A DNA stretch of 64,000 nt from Variovorax sp. dw_308 (GCF_019207085.1 NZ_JAATOM010000021.1:1-64000); one strand, 5' to 3'. Shown: positions 17,188-26,697, counted from the first letter of the stretch. Program-made: numbers and translations. The notes: generated by a model not told the origin, from the letters alone.

Positions 17188-17949
17188 ATGCGTTTCGTAC
17201 CTCTGGCTGCGGCTTTGGCCGCGGCCGTCGCCCTCGCGGGCTGCAAATCCGTCTCGAACATGGACACCAACGTCCTCATGGACGCGGGCGGCTCGGCCTA
17301 CAAGGCCATGTCGCTGACGGATGCCGACGTCATCAACATGTCCAACGAGTCCTGCGGCGCCATGGACAAGCAGACCCAGGTCGCACCGGCCAGCAGCCAG
17401 TACACCCAGCGCCTGAACCGCGTGGTCCGCGCCATGCCCGACTCGGTGAACGGCAAGAAGGCCGACTACAAGGTCTACATGACGAAGGAAGTCAATGCCT
17501 GGGCCATGGCCAACGGCTGCATCCGCGTCTACAGCGGCCTGATGGACCTGATGAACGACGACGAACTGCGCGGCGTCATCGGCCACGAGATCGGCCACGT
17601 GGCGCTCGGCCACAGCAAGGGCGCCATGCAGGCCGCCGCAGCCACTTCCGCGGTGCGCGGTGCAGCCGGCGCGGCCGGTGGCGTCGTCGGCCAACTGTCG
17701 CAGTCGCAAGCCGGCGCACTGGCCGAGAAGTTCGTCAACGCACAGTTCTCGCAGTCGCAGGAAAGCACGGCGGACGATTATTCCTTCGACGTGCTGACCC
17801 AGCGCAAGCTGGAGCGCAAGGGCCTCGTCACCGCCTTCCAGAAGCTCGCGCAACTCGGCGGCGGTTCGGGCAGTTCGATGATGAGCTCGCACCCGCCATC
17901 GGCCGAGCGCGCCACGCGCATGCAGAAGCGGATCGACGCCGGCAAATAA
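17188..17949 (+). CDS. M48 family metalloprotease, lipoprotein
   Basis: 253 residues. Signal peptide with lipobox LAGC (Cys19). Zinc motif HEIGH at residues 133-137; the third ligand is probably Glu in QESTADDYSFDV. The layout matches LoiP/YcaL/YggG-type periplasmic M48 peptidases that act in outer-membrane quality control. The middle Ala/Gly-rich stretch (about 145-170) replaces the usual short linker. It is monocistronic: the next gene runs the opposite way. An AGGGAG ribosome site precedes the ATG. Confidence 0.93.
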   Translation: MRFVPLAAALAAAVALAGCKSVSNMDTNVLMDAGGSAYKAMSLTDADVINMSNESCGAMDKQTQVAPASSQYTQRLNRVVRAMPDSVNGKKADYKVYMTKEVNAWAMANGCIRVYSGLMDLMNDDELRGVIGHEIGHVALGHSKGAMQAAAATSAVRGAAGAAGGVVGQLSQSQAGALAEKFVNAQFSQSQESTADDYSFDVLTQRKLERKGLVTAFQKLAQLGGGSGSSMMSSHPPSAERATRMQKRIDAGK

Positions 17950-17960
17950 GCCGCAACGGT

Positions 17961-18374
17961 CTACTTCTCGTAGACCGTCTCCAGCGAGCGAAACCCTTTC
18001 ACCTCGATCGGATTGCCGAAGGGGTCGCGGAAGAACATGGTCCATTGCTCGCCCGGCTGGCCCTCGAAGCGAGCCTGCGGCTTCAGCACGAACTCCGTGC
18101 CGGCCGCCTCCAGCCGGTCGGCCATGGCGCGCCAGTCGGGCAGCGCGAGCGCCAGTCCGAAGTGCGGCATCGGCACCATCACGTCGCCCACGCGCCCGGT
18201 CGGTGCGGTGGCGAAGGGCTCGCCCAGGTGCAGCGAGATCTGGTGGCCGAAGAAATCGAAGTCGACCCAGGTGTCGGTGCTGCGGCCCTCGGTACAGCCC
18301 AGCAGGCCACCGTAGAAGCGGCGCGCGGCGTCGAGGTCGCGGACGTTGAAGGCAAGGTGAAATATGCTGTGCAT
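17961..18374 (-). CDS. VOC-family protein (glyoxalase-like)
   Basis: 137 residues starting MHSIFHLAFNVRDLDAARRF; a longer in-frame reading upstream lies in the intergenic region and the divergent gene and is not protein-like. Two VOC modules with His in FHLAFNV, His/Glu candidates in HFGLALAL and NPIEVKGFRS. Likely a glyoxalase, isomerase or dioxygenase-type metalloenzyme, or a binding protein. Divergent from the PLP enzyme gene (37-base gap), convergent with the peptidase gene. No pathway context. Confidence 0.85.
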   Translation of the reverse strand: MHSIFHLAFNVRDLDAARRFYGGLLGCTEGRSTDTWVDFDFFGHQISLHLGEPFATAPTGRVGDVMVPMPHFGLALALPDWRAMADRLEAAGTEFVLKPQARFEGQPGEQWTMFFRDPFGNPIEVKGFRSLETVYEK

Positions 18375-18411
18375 CCGCGCAGCATAGCCGCGCCGTACCG
18401 ACGGAACCACC

Positions 18412-19659
18412 ATGACCACCGAAGACACCACCACGCCCGATCCCACCACCCGCCTCGTCCATGCGGACCGCCATTTCGGTGTAGAGCAGGGCGGCGTCCA
18501 CATGGCGGTGCACACGTCGGTCCAGTACGGCTACGAGCGGGTGGAGGACCTCATCGGAGTCTTCCAGGGCACGCTCAAGGGCCGCTTCAACTATGCGCGC
18601 CAGGGCACGCCCACCACGGCGGCGCTGGAATCCAAGATCACGCAACTGGAAGAGGGCGTCGGCACCGTCTGCTTCGCCACCGGCATGGCGGCCGTCACGG
18701 CGGTGTTCTTCACCCTGCTGCGCGCCGGGGACCACCTGGTCGCGAGCCGCTACCTGTTCGGCAACACGCTGAGCCTGCTGGCCACGCTGCAGGGCCTGGG
18801 CGTCGGCGTGACGCTGGTCGACCCGACCTCGACGCAGGCGGTGGCCGACGCGGTCACGCCGGCCACGCGCATGGTGTTCGTCGAGACCATCGCCAACCCC
18901 GGCACGCAGATCCCCGACCTCGCCGGCATCGGCAAGTTGTGCAAGGAGCGCGGCCTGGTCTACGTGGTGGACAACACGATCAGCTCGCCCGCGCTGTTCC
19001 TGCCCAGGCGCGTGGACGCGAGCCTGTCGATCAACTCGCTGACCAAGACCATCGCCGGCCACGGCAACACGCTGGGCGGCGCGGTCACCGACACCGGGCT
19101 GTTCGACTGGACGCGCTACGACAACATCTTCGCCGGCTATCGTCAGGGCGACGTGAAGCAGTGGGGCCTGACGCAACTGCGCAAGAAGGCGCTGCGCGAC
19201 ATGGGCGGCACGCTGAGTTCGGACGCGGCGCATCGCATCTCGGTCGGCGCCGAAACGCTGTCGCTGCGCATCGCGCAGACCAGCGCGACGGCGCTGGCGC
19301 TGGCGAGCTTCCTCGAAAGCCATCCGGCCGTGGCCCGCGTCTACTACCCGATGCTGCCCTCGCATCCGCAGCATGCCTTCGCCAAGGCGTATTTCAGCGC
19401 CGGTTCCTGGCTGTTCTCCTTCGAGTTGCGTGATGCGGATGCCCTCGTTCCGGTGCTGAACAAGCTGCGATTGCCGATCAAGGCGACCGGGCTGGGCGAC
19501 ACGCGCACGCTGATCATTCCCGTCGCGCCGACGATCTTCTGGGAAATCGGTGCGGCCAAGCGTGCCGAAGTGGGCGTGGCCGAAGGCCTGATCCGCGTGT
19601 CGGTCGGGCTGGAGCGCGCCAGCGACCTCATCGCCGACTTCAAGGCGGCGCTGGCGTGA
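18412..19659 (+). CDS. Cystathionine gamma-synthase/O-acylhomoserine sulfhydrylase-family PLP enzyme
   Basis: 415 residues. Cys/Met metabolism PLP fold with the Schiff-base lysine in SLTKTIAGHGN (about K212), the cofactor-phosphate region YARQGTPTTAALE near residue 62, and the ring-stacking stretch near FATGMAAV. Family members make cystathionine or homocysteine, or break down methionine. Which one cannot be told from motifs; the divergence from MetB/MetZ/MetC suggests a separate subgroup. The stop overlaps the next gene's GTG (GTGA). Confidence 0.87.
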   Translation: MTTEDTTTPDPTTRLVHADRHFGVEQGGVHMAVHTSVQYGYERVEDLIGVFQGTLKGRFNYARQGTPTTAALESKITQLEEGVGTVCFATGMAAVTAVFFTLLRAGDHLVASRYLFGNTLSLLATLQGLGVGVTLVDPTSTQAVADAVTPATRMVFVETIANPGTQIPDLAGIGKLCKERGLVYVVDNTISSPALFLPRRVDASLSINSLTKTIAGHGNTLGGAVTDTGLFDWTRYDNIFAGYRQGDVKQWGLTQLRKKALRDMGGTLSSDAAHRISVGAETLSLRIAQTSATALALASFLESHPAVARVYYPMLPSHPQHAFAKAYFSAGSWLFSFELRDADALVPVLNKLRLPIKATGLGDTRTLIIPVAPTIFWEIGAAKRAEVGVAEGLIRVSVGLERASDLIADFKAALA

Positions 19660-20648
19660 TCCGGCAGTTCTTGCTGGTCGCGGCCTGCGCATTGTTCGCT
19701 TCGGCGCCCGCGGGGGCGGTGACGCCGGCGAAAGCACCGCCGCTCAAGGAGGCGCCCATCGTCTGCCCGCCGCCCGCGCAGGTGCCGACCTTCGTGCCCG
19801 GCGGCGCCGAACGCGCGGTGAAGCGTGCGCCCGACCGCGGCGTGCTGTGGCGCATCGAGCGCGATGGGCGCGTCTCCTGGCTCTACGGCACCTTGCACCT
19901 TGGCAAGGCTCCCTGGCTGTTCCCCGGCCCCAAGGTGACACAGGCCCTCGAGCAGAGCGACACCGTCGCGCTGGAGTTGGACCTGGGCGACCCGGAGACC
20001 TTGCGCACCTTGCTCTCTCCGCCCGATCCGGGTGCTGCCGCCCGCGTGCTAACGCCCGAACGCGTCCGCCGCATCGAGCGCCAGCGCGCCCTGGCCTGCG
20101 TGCCCAGCGAGCCGCAGCGCAAGCTGCGCCCGGTGATCCAGGTGGCGGCGCTGGGCTCGCTGTCGATGCGCGCGGATGGCCTGTACCCCGAGTTCGGCAT
20201 CGAAGGGGTGCTGTCCGGCATCGCGCGCGGCGCCGGCAAGCCGGTGATCGCGCTCGAAACCGCGGGCGGCCAACTGCGGATGCTCGAAGGCGACTCCGAA
20301 GCGGAGCAGGCCGCGGACATCGACGATTCGCTGGAGGATCTGGAACGCGGCGAGGCGCGCGCCAGCACCATCGCGCTGGCCGACGCCTGGGCGCGCAGCG
20401 ATGCCGCCCGGCTGGAGACCTACTTCCAGTGGTGCAAATGCGTGGACCGTCCCGACGACAAGCGCCGGATGCGGCGCTATCTCGACGACCGCAACCCCGC
20501 CCTGGCCGACGGCATCGCCACGCTGCACAAGCTCGGCCAGCGCGTGTTCGGGGCCGTTGGCGCCTTGCACATGGTCGGTCCCAATGGCCTGCCCGCCTTG
20601 ATGGCGGCGCGCGGCTTCACCGTCACGCGGGTGGTGCCCGAGCCATAA
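19656..20648 (+). CDS. TraB/GumN family protein
   Basis: 330 residues from a GTG start coupled to the preceding stop. N-terminal signal peptide (FLLVAACALFASAPAGA). TraB/GumN domain: SWLYGTLHLGK near residue 74, LETAGGQLRMLEGD in the middle, and the C-terminal VFGAVGALHMVGPNGLPALM motif. The family holds tiki-like metalloprotease relatives with conserved GxxH/GxxH motifs, both present here (GTLHLG and GALHMVG). Exported. Coupling to a PLP enzyme gene is not functionally explained. Confidence 0.88.
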   Translation: MIRQFLLVAACALFASAPAGAVTPAKAPPLKEAPIVCPPPAQVPTFVPGGAERAVKRAPDRGVLWRIERDGRVSWLYGTLHLGKAPWLFPGPKVTQALEQSDTVALELDLGDPETLRTLLSPPDPGAAARVLTPERVRRIERQRALACVPSEPQRKLRPVIQVAALGSLSMRADGLYPEFGIEGVLSGIARGAGKPVIALETAGGQLRMLEGDSEAEQAADIDDSLEDLERGEARASTIALADAWARSDAARLETYFQWCKCVDRPDDKRRMRRYLDDRNPALADGIATLHKLGQRVFGAVGALHMVGPNGLPALMAARGFTVTRVVPEP

Positions 20649-20658
20649 TCCTGCTCCC

Positions 20659-21030
20659 ATGTTCCGCCTGCTCCGCCACACCCGCTCCCTCGCCCTTGTC
20701 GGTCGTGGCGTGCTGCTGTGGTTCATGCTGTCGATGGGCGCGGCGATCGCCTCGCCCATCGTGCATCCGCAGGCGGTGGAGCTGGTGTGTTCCAGCGCCG
20801 GCGCGATCAAGGCCGTGGTGCAGACCGACGACGGCGCGCAGGAACTCGGCGCCAGCCACATGGACTGCCCGCTGTGTGTGCTGACCGGCGCGCCGCCGCC
20901 CGCCGCGTCGCTGGCCAAGCTCCCCGTCATCCAGCCGCTGGGCCATGCAGCCCAGCCCATCCCCGCCGCGCGCCTTGCCGCGGCCACCCGTGCGCCGCTG
21001 CCGGCGCGCGGCCCTCCAGCTTCCTCCTGA
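20659..21030 (+). CDS. DUF2946 family protein, probably copper-related
   Basis: 123 residues. N-terminal membrane/signal segment (VLLWFMLSMGAAIASPIVH) followed by a short periplasmic part with the conserved HMDCPLC motif (about residues 72-78). From general knowledge the family is found beside TonB copper receptors and PCuAC chaperones, as here. The His/Met/Cys cluster could bind copper. The C-terminal tail is Pro/Ala-rich. Located 10 bases after the TraB-like gene and 80 bases before the receptor gene. Confidence 0.75.
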   Translation: MFRLLRHTRSLALVGRGVLLWFMLSMGAAIASPIVHPQAVELVCSSAGAIKAVVQTDDGAQELGASHMDCPLCVLTGAPPPAASLAKLPVIQPLGHAAQPIPAARLAAATRAPLPARGPPASS

Positions 21031-21110
21031 CTTGATCCAAGTCGCAGCCGCCCGTGCCACTGGTGCGGGCGCTGCCGGCCGTCCTGGCCATGAAGTTTCG
21101 GAGGAACACG

Positions 21111-23462
21111 ATGAAAAGAACACGCACCGCCGTCGCAGTCGCCATGGCGTTTTCCGCGCCCGCCTGGGCGGACCACCAACTCGGAGAGGACAACACCGCC
21201 CGCATGCTCGGCACCATCACCGTGCCGGGCGGCCGGCCGACCTCGCTGCCGACGCAGATACCGACCGTCATCGAAGGCACCACGCGCGAGCAGATCGAGG
21301 CCACGGTCAACGCCACCGACGCCGAGGACGCGCTCAAGTACCTGCCCAGCCTGGTGGTGCGCAAGCGCTACATCGGCGACTTCAACCATGCCGTGCTGGC
21401 CACGCGCGCGTCCGGCACCGGCAACAGCGCGCGCTCGATGGTCTACGCCGACGGCATCCCGCTGTCCAACCTGCTGGGAAATGGCGCCACCTTCGCGCCG
21501 CGCTGGGGCATGGTGTCGCCGGAGGAGATCGAACGCGTCGACGTGCTCTACGGACCGTTCTCGGCGGCCTATCCGGGCAACTCGGTCGGTGCGGTGGTCG
21601 ACTATGTGACGCGGATGCCGACCCAGTTCGAGGCGCACATCAAGCTGGGCGGCGCCTACAGCCAATTCGACCAGTACGACAGCCACTCGTCGCCCTCGGC
21701 CGACCAGCTGGACATGTCGCTCGGCGGGCGCAATGGCGACTGGTCCTGGTGGCTCAGCGCCAGCCGCACGCACAGCAAGGGACAGGCGCTGACCTTCGGC
21801 AACCGGCTGCTGAGCACGGGCACCGTCGGCAACGCGGGCGTGCCCGTCACCGGCGCCGTGCTCGACCTGAACCCGGGCAACCAGCCCTGGTGGCTGGTCG
21901 GCGGCGCCACGATCTACGACACCACGCAGGAGCAGGCCAAGCTCAAGCTGGCCTATGACTTCACACCCACCGTGCGCGCCACCTACGTGCTGGGCGCCTG
22001 GAACAACAGCACCTACGGCGCGGTCGACAGCTACCTGCGCGACCGCAACGGCCTTCCGGTGTATGGGGGCAGGGTGAACATCGGCGGCCGCGTCTACAAC
22101 CTCGATTCGCCGAGCCCCGCGCTGGCGCCGACGCAGAACGACCTCACGCACACGATGCAGGGGCTGTCGGTCAAGAGCCATACCGGCGGTGTGTTCGACT
22201 GGGAGGTGTCCGGCAGCCTTTACGACTATGCCAAGGACACGTTGCGGACGCCGATCGTGCCGACCAGCCCGGGTGCGGCGCAGTCGACGCCGTACTGGCT
22301 CCCGCTTGGAACACCGACCACGCTCCTGGGCGCCCCCGGCCGCACCACCGACATGGACGGCACCGGCTGGAACACCCTCAAGCTCGCCGGCACCTGGCGG
22401 CCCACCGGCAGCGCCGAAGGCGTAGGCGCGCACGTGGTCGACTTCGGCGTGCAACAGGACACGGCGAAGCTGCGCACGCAGGTGAGCAACACCGGCGACT
22501 GGTTCTCCGGCCCCGCGCTCACGCCCTTCTCGCAGTTCAACGGCAACACGCGGCTGCAGTCGCTCTACGCACAGGACACGTGGCGCTTCGCCCCCGACTG
22601 GAAAACCACGCTCGGCCTGCGCTTCGAGGAATGGAAGGCCTACGGCGGCCAACTGGGCAATGCCACCACGCTGCTCGACTTCCGCGAGCGCAAGGACAGC
22701 GACATTTCGCCCAAGGCCGCCATTGCCTGGCAAGCCAACGGCGACTGGCTGCTCAAGGCCTCCGTCGGCCGCGCCGTCCGCTACCCGACCGTGAGCGAGC
22801 TCTACCAGGGCCAGATCCTCGGCAACACCATCGTCAACACCAATCCGCTGCTGAAGCCGGAAAAATCGTGGACTACCGAGCTGACCGCCGAGCGCGACAC
22901 CCGCAACTGGGGCGTCGACGGCCTCGTGCGCGCCACGCTGTTCTTCGAGCGCACCCAGGACGCGCTCTACAGCCAGACCTCGGCCAACAACATCACCACC
23001 ATCCAGAACGTCGATGCCATCCACACCAAGGGCCTGGAACTGGCGGCCAACGGCTACGACGTCGGGATCAAGGGCCTGGACCTGGGCGGCAGCCTCACGC
23101 TGGCCGATTCGGAGATCACCGCCAACACCGGCTTCCCGGCCAGCGTCGGCAAGCAGCAACCCCGGGTGCCGCGCGTACGCGCCGCGCTGCTGGCCACCTA
23201 CCGGCCCGATGCCCGCTGGTCCTACAGCCTCGGCGCGCGCTACAGCGGCAAGCAATACGGCACGCTGGACAACAGCGACCCCAACGGCGCAACCTACACC
23301 GGCTTCAGCAAGTACTTCGTCGCGGACATCCGCGTGCGCTACCAAATCGACCGCCAGTGGAGCGCGGCCGTCGGCATCGACAACCTCAACGACAACAAGT
23401 ACTGGGCCTTCCACCCGTACCCGCAACGCACCTTCGTGGCCGAACTGAAGTTCGACCTCTGA
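21111..23462 (+). CDS. TonB-dependent outer-membrane receptor, likely for copper
   Basis: 783 residues from ATG 21111, which has GGAGG six bases upstream; an upstream GTG at 21054 would add a non-signal-like stretch. Signal peptide ends SAPAWA. Plug domain about residues 45-165 (DALKYLPSLVVRKRY, YGPFSAAYPGNSVGAVVDYV), then a 22-stranded barrel ending in TFVAELKFDL. Imports a ligand across the outer membrane using TonB/ExbBD energy. Its neighbours, DUF2946 and a YcnI-PCuAC fusion, point to copper or a copper chelate as ligand (inference). Confidence 0.92.
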   Translation: MKRTRTAVAVAMAFSAPAWADHQLGEDNTARMLGTITVPGGRPTSLPTQIPTVIEGTTREQIEATVNATDAEDALKYLPSLVVRKRYIGDFNHAVLATRASGTGNSARSMVYADGIPLSNLLGNGATFAPRWGMVSPEEIERVDVLYGPFSAAYPGNSVGAVVDYVTRMPTQFEAHIKLGGAYSQFDQYDSHSSPSADQLDMSLGGRNGDWSWWLSASRTHSKGQALTFGNRLLSTGTVGNAGVPVTGAVLDLNPGNQPWWLVGGATIYDTTQEQAKLKLAYDFTPTVRATYVLGAWNNSTYGAVDSYLRDRNGLPVYGGRVNIGGRVYNLDSPSPALAPTQNDLTHTMQGLSVKSHTGGVFDWEVSGSLYDYAKDTLRTPIVPTSPGAAQSTPYWLPLGTPTTLLGAPGRTTDMDGTGWNTLKLAGTWRPTGSAEGVGAHVVDFGVQQDTAKLRTQVSNTGDWFSGPALTPFSQFNGNTRLQSLYAQDTWRFAPDWKTTLGLRFEEWKAYGGQLGNATTLLDFRERKDSDISPKAAIAWQANGDWLLKASVGRAVRYPTVSELYQGQILGNTIVNTNPLLKPEKSWTTELTAERDTRNWGVDGLVRATLFFERTQDALYSQTSANNITTIQNVDAIHTKGLELAANGYDVGIKGLDLGGSLTLADSEITANTGFPASVGKQQPRVPRVRAALLATYRPDARWSYSLGARYSGKQYGTLDNSDPNGATYTGFSKYFVADIRVRYQIDRQWSAAVGIDNLNDNKYWAFHPYPQRTFVAELKFDL

Positions 23463-23482
23463 CATTTCTCGCAAAGGCCATC

Positions 23483-24385
23483 ATGAACACCGCTTTCACA
23501 CTCAAGACATTCGCTGCCGTCGCCGTGCTCGCAGGCGCCTCGGCGTCCTTCGCGCACATCACCCTGCCGCCGGGGGGCGCCACGGCGGGCAGCGACTACG
23601 ATGCCGCTTTCCGCGTCGGCCATGCCTGCGCCGGCGCCAAGGCCACGACCGGCGTGGCCGTGCGCCTGCCCAAGGGCTTCACGCTCTCCGACGCTCAGGC
23701 CCGCAAGGGCTGGAAGCTCGAGGTGCAGAAGTCGGGCGACGGCGAAGTGCGCTGGACGGCCGACAGCGCCGACACCGCGTTGCCGACCGCGGAGCGCGCC
23801 GAGTTCATCGTGCGCGGCAAGCTCGCTGCTGCGCCCGGGCCGTTGTACTTCAAGGTGCTGCAGAGCTGCGACAACGGCAGCGCCGACTGGGCCCAGTTGC
23901 CCACGGGCGCTGCTGGCGAGAAGCTCGAATACCCTGCAGCACGGCTCGACGTGCTCGCGCCCGGCGTGGCCGCCGTCGACGTCAAGGACGCGTGGGTGCG
24001 CCCGGCAGTACCCGGCCAGAGCGGCACCGGCGCCTTCATGAAGCTCAGCGCACCGTCCGGCGCGCGCCTGGTCGGCGCGCAGACACCCGTGGCCGGCGTC
24101 GCCGAAGTGCACGAGATGAAGATGGAAGGCGACACCATGAAGATGCGCGCCGTGCAGGGCGGGCTCGACCTGCCCGCACGCCAGACCGTCGAACTCAAGC
24201 CCGGCGGCTACCACCTCATGATGATGGACCTGAAGCAACCGGTGACCGCTGGCGGCGTCGTGCCGATCACGCTGCAGTTCGAGGATGCCAAGGGCGCGAA
24301 GAGCAGTCTCACGCTGCAGGTCCCGGTTGGCATGCCGCCCGGAGGCGCCGACGCGGAGTCGGGAGCGCACAACCATATGCGTTGA
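23483..24385 (+). CDS. YcnI (DUF1775)-PCuAC fusion, periplasmic copper chaperone
   Basis: 300 residues. Signal peptide ending ASASFA, so the mature protein would start HITLPPGGATAG; an N-terminal His after cleavage is the copper ligand in DUF1775/YcnI. DUF1775 domain about residues 25-160. PCuAC domain (DUF461) about 172-290 with the copper motif HEMKMEGDTMKMR ... YHLMMMDL, matching H(M)x10Mx21HxM. The two domains are separate proteins in many bacteria. Role: copper delivery to cytochrome oxidase or copper import, with the receptor just upstream (20-base gap). ATG chosen because it opens the signal peptide. Confidence 0.92.
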   Translation: MNTAFTLKTFAAVAVLAGASASFAHITLPPGGATAGSDYDAAFRVGHACAGAKATTGVAVRLPKGFTLSDAQARKGWKLEVQKSGDGEVRWTADSADTALPTAERAEFIVRGKLAAAPGPLYFKVLQSCDNGSADWAQLPTGAAGEKLEYPAARLDVLAPGVAAVDVKDAWVRPAVPGQSGTGAFMKLSAPSGARLVGAQTPVAGVAEVHEMKMEGDTMKMRAVQGGLDLPARQTVELKPGGYHLMMMDLKQPVTAGGVVPITLQFEDAKGAKSSLTLQVPVGMPPGGADAESGAHNHMR

Positions 24386-24456
24386 CCCGAAGTCAATTCG
24401 TGCTTTGCTTGGAGTAAGCTGCCAGCACACAAAAACCACCCTCAGGAGACCGTCCC

Positions 24457-25242
24457 ATGAGCGACGCAGGCAAGCCCTTCAACTTCGGCAGCTTTGTTCC
24501 CGGCTTCGACTTCCTCAAGAACCTCGCGGCCGGCAGCGCAAGCAGCGCATCCAGCGCCGTGCCGGGATTGCAGGGCCTTGCCAGTTGGGTCGCGCCCACG
24601 CTGAGCGTCGAGGAAGTCGACAAGCGCATCCGGGAACTGAAGACGGTGCAGTTCTGGCTCGAGCAGAACCTCACGGCGCTCAAGGCCACGATCCAGGCGC
24701 TGGAAGTCCAGAAGATGACGCTGTCGACTTTGCGCGGGATGAATGTGCGCATGGAGGACCTGGCCAGTTCCTTCACGCGCGCCGCGACCATGACCCCCTC
24801 GATGACGCCGGTCCCCGCGCCGCCGCCACCCGCGGCCCCCAAGGCGGCGCCGGAACCTGAACCCGAAGAGGAAGAAGAGGAAGAGGTCGAGGAGGATGTG
24901 GAGGAAGAGGCGGCAGACGCGGTGCCCGCCAAGAAGGCAAAGGCCAAGCCATCGCCTGCCGGCGTCGTCGATCCGCTGCAGTGGTGGGGCGCGCTCACGC
25001 AGCAGTTCGAGCAGATCGCCAGCAGCGCGTTGCGCGAGGCTTCCAGCATGAAGATGCCCGGCTCGCTTCAGTCGACCGTCGACCTGGCCACTGGCGCGGC
25101 GAAGAAGGCGGCCTCGGGTGTCGGCAAGACCGTCGCATCGAAGAAGGCTGCCACCAGGACGAAGGCTGCGGGCGCCAAGGCCCCGGCCTCCACCAAGCGC
25201 GCTTCGGCAAGTGCCAAGCGCGCCGCACCCAAGAGACGCTGA
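24457..25242 (+). CDS. phaM: PhaM-family polyhydroxyalkanoate granule regulatory protein
   Basis: 261 residues. N-terminal conserved region (SVEEVDKRIRELKTVQFWLE near residue 50) matches PhaM, which binds and activates PHA synthase and ties granules to the nucleoid. A Pro-rich linker follows, then a very acidic run (EPEPEEEEEEEVEEDVEEE), and a C-terminal Lys/Ala-rich tail (KKAA, TKAAG, AKRAAPKRR) like histone H1 that binds DNA. AGGAG precedes the ATG. No PHA synthase is in the window. Confidence 0.9.
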   Translation: MSDAGKPFNFGSFVPGFDFLKNLAAGSASSASSAVPGLQGLASWVAPTLSVEEVDKRIRELKTVQFWLEQNLTALKATIQALEVQKMTLSTLRGMNVRMEDLASSFTRAATMTPSMTPVPAPPPPAAPKAAPEPEPEEEEEEEVEEDVEEEAADAVPAKKAKAKPSPAGVVDPLQWWGALTQQFEQIASSALREASSMKMPGSLQSTVDLATGAAKKAASGVGKTVASKKAATRTKAAGAKAPASTKRASASAKRAAPKRR

Positions 25243-25261
25243 GGCCGCGCGCGTCGAGGAT

Positions 25262-25340
25262 GACCCACCCCCGAATGCGCCTGCGGCGCTCCCCCTCAAG
25301 GGGGCGCACCCGGCGGCCCGGCAAAGCCGGTTCCGCGGGT
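25262..25340 (+). repeat. Intergenic repeat family R3, copy 1
   Basis: Starts GACCCACCCCCGAATGCGCC and runs through CTCCCCCTCAAGGGGGCG, a palindromic core, to CCCGGCAAAGCCGGTTCCGC. Its 5' 25 bases are repeated 24/25 at 26697-26721. A degenerate copy forms the start of the gene at 37038 (minus). Lies between phaM and the FIST gene; from 25341 to 25416 nothing else is seen apart from the GGAG ribosome site of the next gene. Confidence 0.75.
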
Positions 25341-25416
25341 GCCTGCGAATGGGGTTCATCTCACCCGCACGGGTTTCATGCGTTGCAGAAGACGCTCTGC
25401 GTCATGGAGCACTGAC

Positions 25417-26697
25417 ATGAAACTCTTTCCATCCGGTCACGCGACCCATCCCCAATGGCGCATGGCGGCCGGCCTCGTGCTGGCCCAGTTGCGCGCACAG
25501 ATGGCCCTTGGCGACTATGCGCAGTCGCCCACGCTGGGCCTGCTCTACATCACCGACCACTACAGCGGCGAGGCGCAGGACATCCTCGACCACCTCGGCG
25601 CCGAACTGCCCGAGGTCACCGACTGGGCCGGCACCGTCGGGGTCGGCATCTCGGCCAACAACGCCGAATACTTCGACGAGCCCGCCCTGAGCGTCATGCT
25701 GTGCGAGTTGCCCAGCGACCAGTACCGAGTGTTCTCCGGCGTCGCGCCGCTGGCCGGCTCCGAGATGGCCGGCTTCGAGGCGCATACCGCGCTGGTGCAC
25801 GCGGACCCCGAGACACCCGACCTGCCCGACCTTATCGGCGACCTTGCCGTTCGCACCGACACGGGCTACCTGTTCGGCGGCCTGTCCTCCGGGCGCGCCG
25901 GCTCGCTCCAGTTCGCCATCAGCGGCAACGGCAACATCAAGGGCCATGGCGCGGCCGGCGGCGTGTTCAGCGGCGGACTGTCCGGCGTGGTGTTCGGCGA
26001 GCGCGTGCGCGTGGTGTCGCGCGTGACCCAGGGTTGCCAGCCGCTGGGAGGCGGGGCAGGGCGCGAGCGCGAGATCACCAAGGCCGACGGCAACGTGATC
26101 TTCATGCTCGACGGCGAACCGGCGCTCGACGTGCTCCTGGCGGAACTCGCCGTCTCGCTGGACCAGCCGCAGGAGGCCATCGACGCGGTGCGCCAGACGC
26201 TGGTCGGCCTGGTGGACGCGGGCAGCGATGGCGTGCGCCGCACCGGCGACCTCGGCGCCGACGTGGTGGTGCGCCACATCATCGGCCTCGACCCGACGCG
26301 CCGCGGCATCGCCGTGGCCGACCAGGTCGAGGCAGGCATGCGCATGAGCTTCTGCCGCCGCAGCGCCCAGGCGGCCCGGGCCGACCTGATGCGCATCTGC
26401 GCGGAAATCCGCGAGGAACTCGAGCCGGAGGAACGAACGCTCGAGACCGCCACCGCCATCGCCGCCGGCGAGGCGGATGCCGCACCGCATCCGGCGCGCG
26501 GCATCGCGGGCGCGATCTACGTCAGTTGCTCAGGCCGCGGCGGCCCTCACTTCGGCGCGCCCGGGGCGGAATTGCAGATCGTGCGGCATGCCCTCGGCGA
26601 CGTGCCGCTGGTCGGATTCTTCGCCGCCGGTGAAATCGCGCGGCATCACCTGTATGGCTACACCGGCGTGCTGACCGTGTTCACCACGGAGTCATAG
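25417..26697 (+). CDS. FIST domain signal-transduction protein
   Basis: 426 residues from ATG 25417 preceded by GGAG; the upstream ATG at 25339 lies in repeat sequence. FIST_N (about 25-220) and FIST_C (about 225-390) domains: SGNGNIKGHGAAGG, GDPx-like turns and the C-terminal VSCSGRGGPHFGAPGAELQI with GFFAAGEIA. FIST proteins are thought to sense small ligands such as amino acids and usually sit with signalling genes; none is adjacent here. Cytoplasmic. Flanked by two copies of repeat R3. Confidence 0.9.
   Translation: MKLFPSGHATHPQWRMAAGLVLAQLRAQMALGDYAQSPTLGLLYITDHYSGEAQDILDHLGAELPEVTDWAGTVGVGISANNAEYFDEPALSVMLCELPSDQYRVFSGVAPLAGSEMAGFEAHTALVHADPETPDLPDLIGDLAVRTDTGYLFGGLSSGRAGSLQFAISGNGNIKGHGAAGGVFSGGLSGVVFGERVRVVSRVTQGCQPLGGGAGREREITKADGNVIFMLDGEPALDVLLAELAVSLDQPQEAIDAVRQTLVGLVDAGSDGVRRTGDLGADVVVRHIIGLDPTRRGIAVADQVEAGMRMSFCRRSAQAARADLMRICAEIREELEPEERTLETATAIAAGEADAAPHPARGIAGAIYVSCSGRGGPHFGAPGAELQIVRHALGDVPLVGFFAAGEIARHHLYGYTGVLTVFTTES

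Noticed and set aside
17961..18515. Extended VOC reading from 18515
   Set aside because: Upstream part overlaps the divergent gene and is Trp/Val-rich nonsense; MHSIFHLAF start fits the fold.
20049..23474. 1141-codon minus-strand frame over the TonB receptor
   Set aside because: Antisense shadow of a confident receptor gene and its neighbours.
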